Of a stretch of DNA of 64,000 nt, positions 36,401 to 46,600 are shown piece after piece. A program made the translations under genes and the position numbers. The stretch spans positions 11,244,764-11,308,763 of the forward strand of contig NC_135169.1 of assembly GCF_041146795.1 (NCBI RefSeq), given 5' to 3'. Each line of letters begins with the position of its first letter. The stretch's first letter is position 1. The notes under the pieces were generated by a model. The model was not told the origin of the DNA, did no database searches, and saw only the letters and a program-made list of their open reading frames with translations. The DNA is from Maylandia zebra (Eukaryota > Chordata > Actinopteri > Cichliformes > Cichlidae).

Positions 36401-36740
36401 CCATTCGCACCAGAACCTCTCGCCATAAGAACAGTTTCTTCCCCTCTGCTGTTGGACACATGAACAATAACCATATGCCTGTTCCCACCACTAACACATG
36501 ACCCTACGCTGTGTCACTGCATCATTTCATGTTTGGCACTGATCACCACCTGCACTCATGTATATATCTTTCTACGCAGCACTTTAATTCTTATTCTTAC
36601 TTTTATTTTTTCATGTCTATTTAAGCGCAATTTTATGACACTATGTTTGCACTGAAGCACCGCAGCAATTTCCTAATGTTGTAAACCTGCTCAACATTTG
36701 GCAATAAACTGATTCTGATTCTGATTCTGATTCTGATTCT
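33462..36740 (+). mobile_element. Nearly full-length CR1/Rex1-like LINE
   Basis: Bounded by GATGA (33457-33461 and 36741-36745). The 5' end TCCAAGATGGCGCCGCG contains a YY1-like AAGATGGCG, and the 3' end is a GATTCT repeat. The uninterrupted site is preserved in the inverted paralogous segment near 63170-63190, which supports both junctions. It is the youngest-looking retroelement in the window. Confidence 0.88.
33468..36501 (+). pseudogene. LINE endonuclease-reverse transcriptase ORF, one frameshift
   Basis: The 837-codon frame from 33468 has an apurinic-type endonuclease (about residues 100-310: [44 protein letters not shown]), a Pro/Ser/Thr-rich linker, and a reverse transcriptase (about residues 600-810; NDYRPVALTSVVMKSFERL, FVDFSSAFNTI, GSPQGCVLSPLLFSLYT, KFADDTTVIG). 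A one-base insertion in a C-rich run near 35958-35968, relative to the copy at 24.7-26.1 kb, ends this frame at 35981. The C-terminal 198-aa part continues in another frame from 35905 to 36501. It would retrotranspose itself if intact; as read it is broken once. Confidence 0.88.
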
Positions 36741-37516
36741 GATGAGCTGCAGTCTCTGGGTCAGATACAAACCAAGTTTAGGTGGAGTTTATTTTAGTTG
36801 TGCTGACTTTTTACAGTCAGTTACAATAACTCGTACTGTGTGAGCTAGCATGAGTTTCTATACAGCTGGGTGGTGCTATGTTACTGATAGTGAAGTTTAT
36901 TTTATTCACAAGGTTAGTTAGTAAAGTCCCGTAAAAAGCTGAATCGTCTCGTATTCAGAGAAAATATTACGCACTTCGTATTGAGCTGAAAAGAAACACA
37001 GTTTGTCCCGGACTTCAGCTAGAATGAAAAAAAGACACAAAGCTGGAGTTATTCTGTGTCTTTGCTGCACAGCTGCCTCTTCTTCTCTCATCCTCTCACC
37101 CTCCCTCTCCTGTTTCTACTTCAATCATTAAACTGATCAATGATCAGCTGATCGGCTCTCTTGTTTGTTTATCGCCCACTTTGCGCCAGAAAGAGGAAAC
37201 CAGCGGATAAACAACAGCAGCACGTTCAAGCTTGATCAGCTGTTGTTAGAATTTATTTAATATTACTTTCTAGTATCAGCTGATGTTTGCTGGAGCCACA
37301 GCTGTAAAGCTGCTGGTCATGATGTCAGTTTGGATATGTGGTGAGAGGGAAACATGAAGATGAAACCAGGAGATGTCCTTACTGAACCATCAGAGCTGTG
37401 ATGGAGAAACAGGTTTACCTTTTAGGTGACATGGATGAGTTGAAGTTATGAACTGTTTCTGAGAGACAAATAACACCAGGATCCTTTTCTAAGCAGCTGA
37501 CAGCTGGTAACTGTGC
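36741..37516. repeat. Segment repeated inverted at 62.1-63.2 kb
   Basis: For example, CAGCTGATGTTTGCTGGAGC near 37275 reappears as its reverse complement near 62315. Here the segment is split by the LINE; at 62.8 kb its counterpart is split by a SINE. No gene. Confidence 0.7.
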
Positions 37517-37809
37517 AGGGGCGGGTCTAGCAAAGTGTTGCCAGGGGGGCAGGTAGGGCATTAACAGGGAGAGGGGGGCACAAAGATATACTTTTCTTAT
37601 TCTCATTTAAAATGTCTCACTTTTAAAAAATAATTATCTGAATCTTACAACAAACGATTGATAGATTGATGCATATATACCATCAGAACAGTGAACATCA
37701 CGTTCACAACAGTGTTTGTTTTCATTCAAAGGCTTTATGATTTTTCCTATAATGGCGGCCGGTCTCTAGTCAAAATGCCCGGGACGATTTATTTGTCCCA
37801 GTCCAGCCC
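37517..37809. mobile_element. hAT-like element end pair (CAGGGGCGGG / CAGTCCAGCCCTG)
   Basis: Starts CAGGGGCGGGTCTAGCAAAG and ends GTCCCAGTCCAGCCCTG. The same junctions occur inverted at 61569-62096. No clear target duplication, so it may be a piece of a larger unit. Confidence 0.5.
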
Positions 37810-38438
37810 TGTTTGCAGCTCATCTGCAGTCTGGTGTTACCTACATCTTCCTATTCAGAAGGCAGAATTTCAGAGTTCTGAGTACAATCGAAAGCACCAC
37901 GACTGCAGTTTTTGTGTTGGATGTAAAAGGCGCACATGACGCTGTGACGTAGGCTAGAATCATGGCAGCAGTCAATGACGGTCCAGGCGTGGGATTTCTC
38001 TCGTGGAAATATGCACATTATCTTTTCCTTTCTATTGGTAGGTGACACAGTGCACTGTGGCAAGTAGGCAAGCTAGAAGACTGGAAAAGTTATGGAAGCA
38101 ACACATTAACAAGAGAATTCTGAGTAAAACCAAAGTTACTTTCCCTGGAAACTAGTTACTCTGAAAGTAACGAGTAACTTGAAGTACCTGAGTTACTTTT
38201 GAGAGAAGTAACTAGTAATGTAACTAAGTTACTGATTTAAAGTAACTTACCCAACACTCAGTCTGACCCAGGTTGATAGAGGGACCCAGTCTGGATCACA
38301 TTCCTGCATTTTGTTTCTGGTTTTCCTACAAAACACAACAAACATTAGCCCACAAAGCCACAGTGAACAAAGCAGCATAGCAACGAATTAAATTCAAATC
38401 AATATAAGACTTATTTGTAACCTACATCAACAATTATG

Positions 38439-38672
38439 TTATGATAAATACGTAATAACTACAACAGAAGACTGACCTTTGTGGAAATGCTTGAAGCAGA
38501 CTAACATGTGAGCTGGAGTGTTCTGCAACGTTATATTTGGTCTTTGAATGGCTGCAATCCAGGCCATCCGTCGCCTCTTTGTCACTTTGGAAACATGGCT
38601 CGAACAATTTCTCTTCAAAGACGTAATCCGATTAACCGATCTCTTTACCTGTTGACTTCCCGTGGCTGTCAT
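38439..38672 (-). pseudogene. THAP zinc-finger relic (copy 3)
   Basis: The minus frame reads RRRMAWIAAIQRPNITLQNT, then PAHMLVCFKHFHKG before a GTCAGT donor. This is the C-terminal half of the THAP domain (AW-xAAxxR, CxxHF). Farther right, CCCCTGAATGACGTCAC near 38800 resembles the end region of copies 1 and 2. The N-terminal Cys pair was not found in frame. Confidence 0.6.
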
Positions 38673-38830
38673 GCGACTAATAATACAACAGCTTCTTGCT
38701 ATTATTTGTGTTCTTTTTATCGCTGTGTGGCTGTTGTTGTGAAAGCCTGCGTGTGCTAGTACCGCTTGCCACCCCTACCCAAAATCCTTTGCAGTTTTAC
38801 CCCTGAATGACGTCACATTTTCAATCTCTG

Positions 38831-39023
38831 TAGGTCGTGTCCAAATTCATGGGCTGCATCCTCCTGAGGACCCGTCCTTCAAATTCGGGGAAGAGGAGGA
38901 CGCATTTGTCGGCTGCATTCGGAGGAGTCTACGAATTTGAACAGCCTTCGGTGCGTTGCTGTGACGTAATCGGTCTACAAATGCGGCCTCAGGAGGAAGC
39001 AGCCCATGAATTTGGACACGACC
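38831..39023. mobile_element. Miniature element with GGTCGTGTCC inverted ends
   Basis: The left end GTCGTGTCCAAATTCATGG and the right end, read inward, GGTCGTGTCCAAATTCATGG extend into GCTGCATCCTCCTGAGG on both sides. The 190-bp unit has no coding capacity. A decayed relative is at 2785-2940. Confidence 0.75.
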
Positions 39024-39030
39024 TTAGTAC

Positions 39031-39110
39031 GCACCGTCCGTAGTATGCGTACTGCGCGTACTGCGCGTACTACGGACGGTGCGGTGGCTGGATTGGGACA
39101 CAGCCACTGT
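39031..39110. repeat. Palindromic remnant of the GCTGTGTCCC family
   Basis: Exact 15-bp arms GCACCGTCCGTAGTA (39031-39045) and its complement (39068-39082) surround GCGTAC-rich sequence. To the right is GGATTGGGACACAGCCACTG, the terminus seen at 24006. Confidence 0.7.
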
Positions 39111-39339
39111 GGTTCTGTGTAAACTATACAGACCATGTTTGCAGACATCATGTGAGAAGCAGCTCTGACAGTGTGCAGACCGTCCCTCTGTTAGAGTCCT
39201 CTGTGCTCCCACAGCAGGGTAAAGTTATCTATAACAGTCACACCACAGACTGATCACAGTCAGGTGTGTGAGACCAGCAGACTGAAACAACCCACCACAC
39301 AGCTGAGACACTGCACTGAGGTGAGTGTGGTGGTTCAGA

Positions 39340-39640
39340 GACTCCAGGACCCCAACAGATGCAGACCATCTGGTTTAAACAGGTCAGACTGTGGATTTAG
39401 GAAATTATCAAGCTGGTTTTTTGTCTTCATCCTGTTGTTCCTGAGGATGAAGTCATCAGGTGAAGCAGGATGGAGTGAAGACCAGGCTGGGATCAGCTGT
39501 GGTGTCATGTAGATGGAGGGCGAGGTGCTGCAGGATGCTGTGGAGGAGCTGAGGCTGTGATATTCTTGAGGTGTCATCTGGAGAGGTGCAGGTTTCCTTC
39601 AGGAGTCTGATCCATTTGAATTCCCTGGAGATGGAGACCA
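39340..39640 (-). pseudogene. Possible LINE ORF1 esterase-like fragment
   Basis: A minus frame contains FLNPQSDLFKPDGLHLLGSW, resembling the DGLHxxxxG block near the end of SGNH-type esterase domains found in some LINE first ORFs. The rest is not convincing. A related stretch is at 10.8 kb. Confidence 0.25.
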
Positions 39641-39649
39641 TAGGCTGTG

Positions 39650-41150
39650 CTCCACCAAGGAGACTTAGTTCATCCTGGAGGCTGAAATAGTGGATGAACT
39701 CCTGACAGCGAGGGGTGGAGTCAAGACCGTCTGCCAGTGCTTCATGCTGTGGTCCTGGGTTTAGATCCTGGTGGACTGAAGCTCAGTGGAGCCTTTGGTT
39801 TGGTGCTCAGTGTGCTCCATGGACCTGAAGCCTGGGCTGGTCCTGACCACGGCACAGTTAGAGTTCAGATCTTTCTAGCTTCACTGAGGAGTCCAGGAGC
39901 TGTGTCCTTCTTCAGTCTGGTGCAGGGTGGAGGGCCTTGGTTCATTCATGGATTTTTCAGCTTAGACAGACATTTGTCTGACAGGAACAAACAGTCAACC
40001 TCATCATCTGAAAACACAAAACAGCAGCAGTCAGAAACATCACATCATTTTAACACTTTAATAAGAAACAAAGACCTAAAACAAATGCTAATCAAGTTAT
40101 TTAGAGTAAATACAGGAGCCACAGTCAGACCAACATGTGCTGGTTTTTGATATTTCCAGAAGCTTCCTGCTGTATCACAGTTTCTCCTGCATGCAGCAAA
40201 TATGTGTGCTCACCGAGAGCTTCCAGTCTTATAAAACATTAATATGTTCAGTAAATGTGATTATTCTTCATGCACTGTTTGTGATGTGAGGAGGGTCAGT
40301 GCTGCAGCTGCAGCAGGCTGTAGTTCAGTCCAACCAGCTGAGCAGTGACACACGTTTATTTTCACTTCATATGTGGATGATGTTCTTAGTTTATCAGGGA
40401 AGTAATTCAGGTTCACTTTAACTGCTCGAAGATGAATCAAAATCTTATCAACTGTAAACACATGAATGTGAACTGTGGATTTATAAATGTGAATATTCCT
40501 CTTAAATCAAGTAGGAAAAGTCCACATACTTCACTCAGGTACACATACTTGTGTTGTGCAGCAACAAGCAGCTCTTTGAAGGACGTTCCTATCAAAGCTG
40601 AGTGAACCTGGTGCTGTATGAACATAATAGTTCAATAATATATTTGTATGAGGGAACAGGAACTGTTCATGTTTGTGTCTCATCTCCACGTCTTCATATC
40701 AATCATGTGTGATAAACACTGATACAAACTAAACAGCTGTATTTATGTGTTGTTGTTCCTCCATTTGTGTTAAAATGAGTTTAATAACTACATACATAAC
40801 TTATCAAACTAAACCCACACATGTAAACGTATAAACAGTGTGGGTCAGGAACACGCTGCACCTTCATGAGGCTGAGCACACACAGGACTGACAACCTTTA
40901 CAATTAATTCATCATTTATTTCAAGCATATTTAATGATTAATGAGCAAACAGCAGCAGCCAGTGAAGATGGAAATATGGATAATATGAAGCTCGATGTTT
41001 GGATCCTGCCTTCAATACAAGAAACAAACTGTAGATAAAGATGAATCATCAGAGGCTGGATGTTTCTGATCACTTTCATGGTTTTATTGTGACTAAAGAA
41101 CATAAAAGGCTTTGAATCAGACAGCAAAACGGTGGATGTATGCATGATAG
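39650..41150. other. Non-coding interval
   Basis: No gene recognised. The region contains no LINE or hAT signature that I could name. Confidence 0.3.
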
Positions 41151-41221
41151 ATGGATGTTTGGGTGGATGGAGAAGTGGAAGTGGAGCCAACTTTAGCCTC
41201 TTTCCACTGACGACTCTCTTT

Positions 41222-41335
41222 TCAGTTGCTTTGTTTCCAGAGGTCCTGCAGCAGCTTTATATCCTCTTCTGTTAAAGACTCTGCAGGTTCAGAGATGTCA
41301 CGGTCTTTAACTGTTTGTGTCTCTATGACTAAAGT
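41222..41335 (-). CDS. Possible small terminal exon of an unknown gene
   Basis: After an acceptor-like cctcag the minus strand is open for 37 codons to a stop: TLVIETQTVKDRDIS, then EPAESLTEEDIKLLQDLWKQ and SN. It is acidic and helical and looks like a cytoplasmic tail. The block B counterpart (near 48.77-48.84 kb) has changes that break this reading. No family recognised and no upstream exon identified. Confidence 0.25.
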   Translation of the reverse strand, partial: TLVIETQTVKDRDISEPAESLTEEDIKLLQDLWKQSN

Positions 41336-41794
41336 CTGAGGTTATCACACACGTGTTGGATTTTGGGTTCAGTTCTGGCTGAAGCTTTTCACTGATTTTG
41401 AGGACCCAGAGTTCAGCAGTTGTTGAAAGTTCGGAGGTCAGACTGGCTGCAGAACAGCGAGCTTCATGAAGCTCAGACTGTTAGGCGTCTGTGTTGGAGA
41501 ACTGAGTCACATGACGTAAAGAGCAGCAGCGTCTCTGAGGTTTACCATCGGTCACCTGAACTCTCAGAAAGTCCCCGCTCTCTCTGTGCTTTCACTTCCT
41601 GTTCAGCCAGCAGCCAATCAGAAAAGCAGCTGCTTTAAGGCTGGAATGTCCCAAACCAGTTTAACCAGTTTAACCAGTCTGACAGTCTGAGTGGAGCCTG
41701 CAGGTTTGAGTCACATCAGTAATAATCACCTGTCCACACAAAGTCTGAAAAAATACATAAATAAAAATTTAGAGCTGATTATTGCAGCAAGCAG

Positions 41795-41828
41795 CCAATC
41801 AGAAGCAGCTGAGTCATCAGTTACCAGG
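41795..41828 (-). promoter_or_regulatory. X-Y-like module in block A
   Basis: The minus strand reads CCTGGTAACTGATGACTCA, then 7 bp, then CTGATTGG. The X part resembles that of the beta genes (CCTGGTAACAGATG), and the second motif is a Y box. The spacing between X and Y is shorter than in classical class II promoters. Conserved at 49735-49768. Confidence 0.45.
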
Positions 41829-41850
41829 TAAAGCTGAACAGCAGCAGAAG

Positions 41851-42009
41851 TGTAATGTAATAATGTGTATGTGTTAGCAGCGCCCGGGGAGCAGTGTGTA
41901 GGGACGGTACCTTGCTCAGGGGTGCCTCAGGGTGGCCGTTCAGTGGAGTTGAACCCCGACCTTCCGATCATGGGGCGACCACTCTACCTACTGAGCTATC
42001 CCTGCCCCC
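41851..42009 (-). mobile_element. tRNA-derived SINE (second family)
   Basis: The minus strand begins GGGGCAGGGATAGCTCAGTA, with B box GGTCGGGGTTCAACTCC, then CACCCTGAGGCACCCCTGAG and a GTAATG-rich tail. The acceptor stem cannot pair, so it is not a working tRNA gene. Block B keeps the empty site between 49790 and 49791. Confidence 0.75.
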
Positions 42010-42119
42010 ACAGTGCTCTGATCCTTCACTGCAGTACGGTAATACTACAAACAGACACGAAGTCCTGCATTAGAAACAAATCGACTTCTATTCTTACTTT
42101 ATTTTCTTATTGTGAAGCA

Positions 42120-42195
42120 GTGACAGGGGGGAAGAAAAACTCCCTTTAAACAGGAAGAAACCAACTGAACCAGCCTCAGGGAGGGGCGGGGCCAT
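42120..42195 (-). repeat. L2-like LINE tail fragment
   Basis: AAAACTCCCTTTAAACAGGA and CAGGGAGGGGCGGGGCCAT match the L2-like 3' region in reverse orientation. Confidence 0.6.
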
Positions 42196-42364
42196 TGATA
42201 TACCCTCATGTTAGTTAGCTGTCTCACTGCACGTCCTATAGTGGATTTATTTCTACCTCTGAACTGTCCCACCATCATCACTCTGCTGGATTCAGTGTCA
42301 GTGATGTTCTGCTTCCATGAGCAAAAAAGGATGTAGTCAGCCACCCATTGTTCTCCCACTTAAA

Positions 42365-42575
42365 AGATAAGAGAGGCCTGTAATTTTCATCATAGATGTA
42401 TTTCAACTATGAGAGACAAAAGAGGGACAATATCCAGAAAAATGACATTGACAGAATTTTAAAGAATTTATTTGCAGATTATGGTAGAAAATAAGTATTT
42501 GATCACCTACAAACAAGCCAGATTCCTGGCTCTCACAGACCTGTAACTTCTTCCATTACAGGCTCCTCTAAACAT
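42365..42575. mobile_element. Tc1-like terminal region
   Basis: AATTTATTTGCAGATTATGG, AAATAAGTATTTGATCACCT and CTGGCTCTCACAGACCTGTA match the remembered subterminal sequence of a fish Tc1-like family. No transposase is attached here. Confidence 0.5.
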
Positions 42576-42611
42576 ATGGACATTTGGTACTGTCCATATG
42601 TTTTTCATATT

Positions 42612-43285
42612 ACTGCTCAAAGAAATAAAGGGAATACATAATAAGACATCCCAGATCTGCATGGGTGAAATATTCTTATTAAATATTTTGTTCTTTACAT
42701 AGTTGAATGTGCTGACAACAAAAATCACAAAAATTATCAATGCAAGTTAAATGTATCAATCCATGTAGGCCTGGATTTGGATTTGGAAAAAACATAGGAC
42801 AGGCTGATCCAACGTTGATGTCGTGTCCTTAAAACACATCAAAATGAGGCTCAGTAGTGTGCGTGGCCTCCACATGCCTGTATGACCTCCCTACAACACC
42901 TGGGCATGCTCCGGACGAGGTGGTGGATGGTCTCCTGAGGGATCTCCTCCCAGACCAGGACTAAAGCATCTGCCCACTACTGGACAGTCTGTGGTGCAGT
43001 TGGTGGATGGAGTGAGACACGATGTCCCAGATGTGCTCAATTGGATTCAGGTCTGGGGAACGGGCGGGCCAGTCCACAGCATCAATGCCGTCATTTTGCA
43101 GGAACTGCTGACACACTCCAGCTACATGAGGTCTAGCATTGTCTTGCATTAGGAGGGACCCAGGGCCACCCGCACCAGCAGTGGTCTCACAAGCGGTCTG
43201 AGGATCTCATGTCAGTACCTAATGCCAGTCAGGCTACCTCTGCCGAGCACATGGAGGGCTGTGCGGCCCCACAGAGTTTGATGTA
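42612..43285 (-). mobile_element. Tc1-like transposon fragment with transposase C-terminus
   Basis: The left end TACTGCTCAAAGAAATAAAG is a Tc1-type terminal repeat at a TA. The minus frame 43149-42961 reads MQDNARPHVAGVCQQFL, then DWPARSPDLNPIEHIWD, the last catalytic block (DNARPH, SPDLNPIEHxWD) of a DD34E transposase. The N-terminal half and right terminal repeat are missing. Confidence 0.85.
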
Positions 43286-43289
43286 GACC

Positions 43290-43915
43290 TTGCAGTTCGC
43301 AGTCCATGTTGATTGAATCTTGTTTTATCTTCTTAGTAATCGTGCTTGTCGTGCTATGTCAGCATTTTTCTTTGTCAGATGCTCGTTTATATAGACACAG
43401 GTTCCTCTCAGCTTCTTAGCCGTTCTTAGTAGCTCCATTTTTGATTTTCTATTCACAAAGCGTATTATTATACATGGTTTCCACTGTTATTAAGGCAGAG
43501 AATGGCAAGTCGCAGTGTTTTTACTATTAATAGTTATTCCCTTGCAGCTGAAAAAAAAGAAAATTTGTCAGTGTCAACTTCTATAGGCTCACTGCCTTCC
43601 TCTGCTACTACAGCTCTGGCATACACTGTTTTGTCTCCAATCCACTTACTATCAACTCATTCATACGGATGCTCTAGATCTGCCCTCGGGACTCGAGTAA
43701 GGCTATTTTTGTCCTTTTCTTCATTTAGTTTCTGTAGTTCTTTAATCTGTCCCATCATGTCCAATAGCAACTTCTGTTGTTTGTAGATATTAGAAAGCTC
43801 TCCTGACATATAATTTATAGATTTCATAATCTCCTCTATCCAGTCCTCAGACTGTGACCTTCTTTGGTGGCATTTTGTAGGCAGCTTTAACAGATGATCA
43901 TCCACTGTCAGGGCA
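43290..43915 (-). pseudogene. LINE ORF1-like coiled-coil protein relic
   Basis: The minus frame 43905-43657 (DDHLLKLPTKCHQRRSQSE, then WIEEIMKSINYMSGELSNIY, KQQKLLLDMMGQIKELQKLN) is a coiled coil. Further along, broken frames give LRGTCVYINEHL, NADIARQARLLRR and STWTANCKV, which resemble a C-terminal domain found in many fish LINE-type first ORFs. It is interrupted by stops. Confidence 0.5.
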
Positions 43916-43929
43916 CTTGGGCATAAATA

Positions 43930-44330
43930 AAACTTATTACAAAGTCCTCAAACACCTTTTCTGGCCAGCACTCAAATCTGATGTAACACTATACTGTCCT
44001 ACCTGTCACCTTTATAAAGTTGCCAAGTCCCTGAAAGTCAGCGAGCACTTGAAAGATTTCAGCAGACGTTAAAGTCCATGCTCCACAAAAACTGTCTGGA
44101 TAAAGGCAGGAAGTGGAATGAAGACATCCCATTTCTGTCGTGTGCTGTGCATGAAGCAGTGCAAGAATCATTGGGGTTCAGTCCTGCTGAACCTGTGTTT
44201 GGACATGAGTATGTTGCCAGAATGAGAAATTGCCTTAAATCAGCTTGCTCTTTAGCCAAGGATACCTTGACCATTAGCCAGGTAAAGATGAAAAACACTG
44301 ACCAGAGAGCCCTTGCTAGCAGGTTTCAGC
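43930..44330 (+). pseudogene. gypsy-type integrase fragment (+)
   Basis: A + frame reads YYKVLKHLFWPALKSDVTLY, then CPTCHLYKVAKS, the H2C2 zinc-binding region of a Ty3/gypsy integrase. Next comes ERKWNEDIPFLSCAVHEAV and QESLGFSPAEPVFGHEY, the region after the catalytic core. The core between them is deleted. Confidence 0.7.
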
Positions 44331-44467
44331 CCCCCCAGGACATGCACCATTGGTGCATATCCTGCCTGAATGCCCAGCCAATAAAACCAGGGCATTAATT
44401 GCTCCAGAGGTCTGTCACATCCCATACGCCCTGTCACGGGGTTATAATGAGCCTCCTGGAAAATCAT
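44252..44467 (-). pseudogene. gypsy-type integrase N-terminal fragment (-)
   Basis: The minus frame MIFQEAHYNPVTGRMGCDRP, LEQLMPWFYWLGIQAG matches the HYNPxxGHxG...RFYWPGI zinc-binding segment. It overlaps and opposes the previous fragment, so two relics were joined head to head. Confidence 0.65.
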
Positions 44468-44623
44468 TCAGGATGACCCTGCATTACAGCTGAATGCAGC
44501 ACAGACACTGCACACCACTTAAGGCCATGAACCCATCAACACACAGATTGCCCCAACAGATTAAATCTGAATCTTTGTTTTTAGGTTTTATTGTTCACAT
44601 TCTCTCTGTGTGTGGTAACTTAA

Positions 44624-45178
44624 TATCATGGACTCAGGCGCAGACCAGCGCAACTAGAATAGCAGTTGTCAATGTATTTACAAAACACCACGTGAAAGTA
44701 TGTACGGTGTACAGGGCAGGGGTATGCAATGGTCCGGGGGAAGGGAGAGAAAGTCCAACACACGCTCCGCCCACTCGCTCCTCTCGTATGGTTTTCCCAT
44801 ACGTTTGTTTGGTCTCTCACTCCACTCCACTCCACCAGGGAAACAGATCGGGTGTACAGACGAGTCCGAGAACCTGAGCACAAGAGAACTGCTGTTAAAA
44901 TAAACAGAGTCATCACACGAGAAACAGGGTTTAATGGGACTGTACTGACAAGAGTAACTCAACAATCCAGCAAAGAAGCCTTCTGAGTCCTGAGCTTAAA
45001 TAGCCCAGGAGTCCAGGTCATCAGGTAGATTCACGGCAGGTGCGTGGGCCAAGGGCGGAGCCCAGCTGAGCTCCGCCCAGGCAGACAGGTGAGAGACAGG
45101 AGAGGGAGAGAGAAACACAAACTAAAAACAACATGTAGCCTGAAACCTAGGTCCACCAAGGAGACAGAGACCATGACA
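44624..45178 (-). mobile_element. Solo LTR with CTTAA target duplication
   Basis: CTTAA occurs at 44619-44623 and 45179-45183. The minus strand begins TGTCATGGTCTCTG, has a TATA-like GGGCTATTTAAG, and ends CTGAGTCCATGATA. The length of 555 bp, near TG..CA ends and 5-bp duplication are those of an LTR left by recombination of a retroelement. No internal region adjoins it. Confidence 0.75.
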
Positions 45179-45199
45179 CTTAAGCTCTGCGTGTGTTGT

Positions 45200-46600
45200 T
45201 GGCTATAACACTAGTCCTTGTATTTGTTCACCAGAAAATAATAATGACACTTTTATCGTTGTCTAGGATTCAGCCTAACCCTGGGCCCCTGGCTCTATCT
45301 CATACATCATATCTCATAAACTGCCTTATTGAAACATACTTCATACAAACGCTTGTACTTTGGTACCTTTGAAAATCAGTTTTGGACTGTTGGCCTCCAC
45401 AGGTGCTGCGGGGGTCCAAACAATACACTTCTCTTCACTCAACTCAGTCTCTCCAAACACTCCAGAGCAGGAAAAATCCAGAGGTCTGTATCCTTGGAAA
45501 AGAACAATGGGATTACTTGCATGAGAAAAGGGCAAGACATACACACAAGATTAAGAAACCGGCGCTGAACTAACTGCAAAGTTTAACAAAGAATGTGGTG
45601 GCCTCCTGATCAGACCGTCTGGGAGAGCTGGTTGATTTCTGCAGGCGTGTTCAGCCAAAGGCGGGAACACAGATACAAAAGACAGGGAGAAACAGGGGGA
45701 GGGGGCACAAAGAAAGACTTTTATATGTAATTTAAAAACTTTGAATAAACAATTATCTGAATGTTACAACAAAAGTGGTCATCTGATTAAATGTATAGGA
45801 GTCCATTACTGTATATAGTAACTATTAAGTCTAGTATACCCTAGTAAGCTATAGTACTTTTTCCTTTGGGAAGGAACCATCTGTGCAGTCTGCAGTTCTG
45901 TTGAAGAAAGATGTTGAATCTATTTAAATACTGTAGAAAAATAATTGATTTCTGTGCATTTGTTTTACTCCTGCATTAAATTAAAGTTTACATCGATTAA
46001 GGGCGGGGGGTGGTTCCCTAACGTTTTTGCTGGGAGTTGGAAACCCTATGAGGTAGGTAGGTAAGTACTCTTTAAAATACCAGGATAGGGAGGATGGAGC
46101 AGGTTTAACTTTATTAGATTGATCAGTGTTGCTGAACTATGAAATGTTTTGGCTGCAGTGTGTTTTTTGCATACAGCTATAACAGAGTAGCTTCAGTCTC
46201 TTGTTTTTTAAAACTTGAGTATGAACTTATACAAAATGCAGCAAGATATTTATAAACAACAGTTTTATTGATTACAAAATATGCTATATCAGAGTCATAT
46301 CGGCAGATATCCAAATTTATGATATCGGTATCGGACGTTAGAGAATGGTATCAGAGTTAAGAGGTCAGGAGTTAATGTTTCCATTGTAACACCTCCAGAT
46401 TTGACCTAGAAACACTCATTTTTAACACTCGATTTTAACTACTATCATTTTACACCTCAGAGTTACATTAAAAGAATGTGACTCTACTTAGAGTAAAATT
46501 AACTCTACTTTTGCAAGAAGACTACTAACACCAAAACATTTAACACTTTTGAATTTGCTGTGTACGTTCATTAATAATCCTAACTGATAAGGGAAGAAAT
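45200..46600. other. Interval of unassigned repeat debris
   Basis: GGCACAAAGAAAGACTTTTA near 45703 is a third relative of the segment at 37.6 kb and 62.0 kb. A minus frame 45544-45341 (FSCSGVFGETELSEEKCIV) is not recognised. No gene called. Confidence 0.35.

Larger units (their letters stand above)
33084..38259. mobile_element. hAT-like composite element with CAGTGTTGGG termini
   Basis: It starts CAGTGTTGGGACTAACGCG and ends ..AAAGTAACTTACCCAACACTC; internal subterminal AGTAACT motifs are repeated. Flanks GGTATGAC (33076-33083) and AGTCTGAC (38260-38267) match at six of eight bases. The interior holds the LINE at 33462-36740 and segments shared, inverted, with 61.6-63.4 kb. The assignment of both ends to one insertion is inference. 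Confidence 0.5.
41160..42080. repeat. Duplicated block A (paired with block B at 48.7-49.9 kb)
   Basis: Long near-identical stretches are shared with block B, for example CGAGCTTCATGAAGCTCAGA, TGAGGTTTACCATCGGTCAC and TTCACTTCCTGTTCAGCCA. Both carry GAAAGTCCCC (41567-41576, kappaB-like), TTTCACTTCC (41590-41599, complement of GGAANNGAAA) and CCAAT motifs. A SINE (41851-42009) is present here and absent from block B. The parent gene is unknown. Confidence 0.75.

Noticed and set aside
41930-42009. tRNA gene
   Set aside because: The tRNA-like head has A and B boxes but no pairing acceptor stem, and it is attached to a SINE body and tail.
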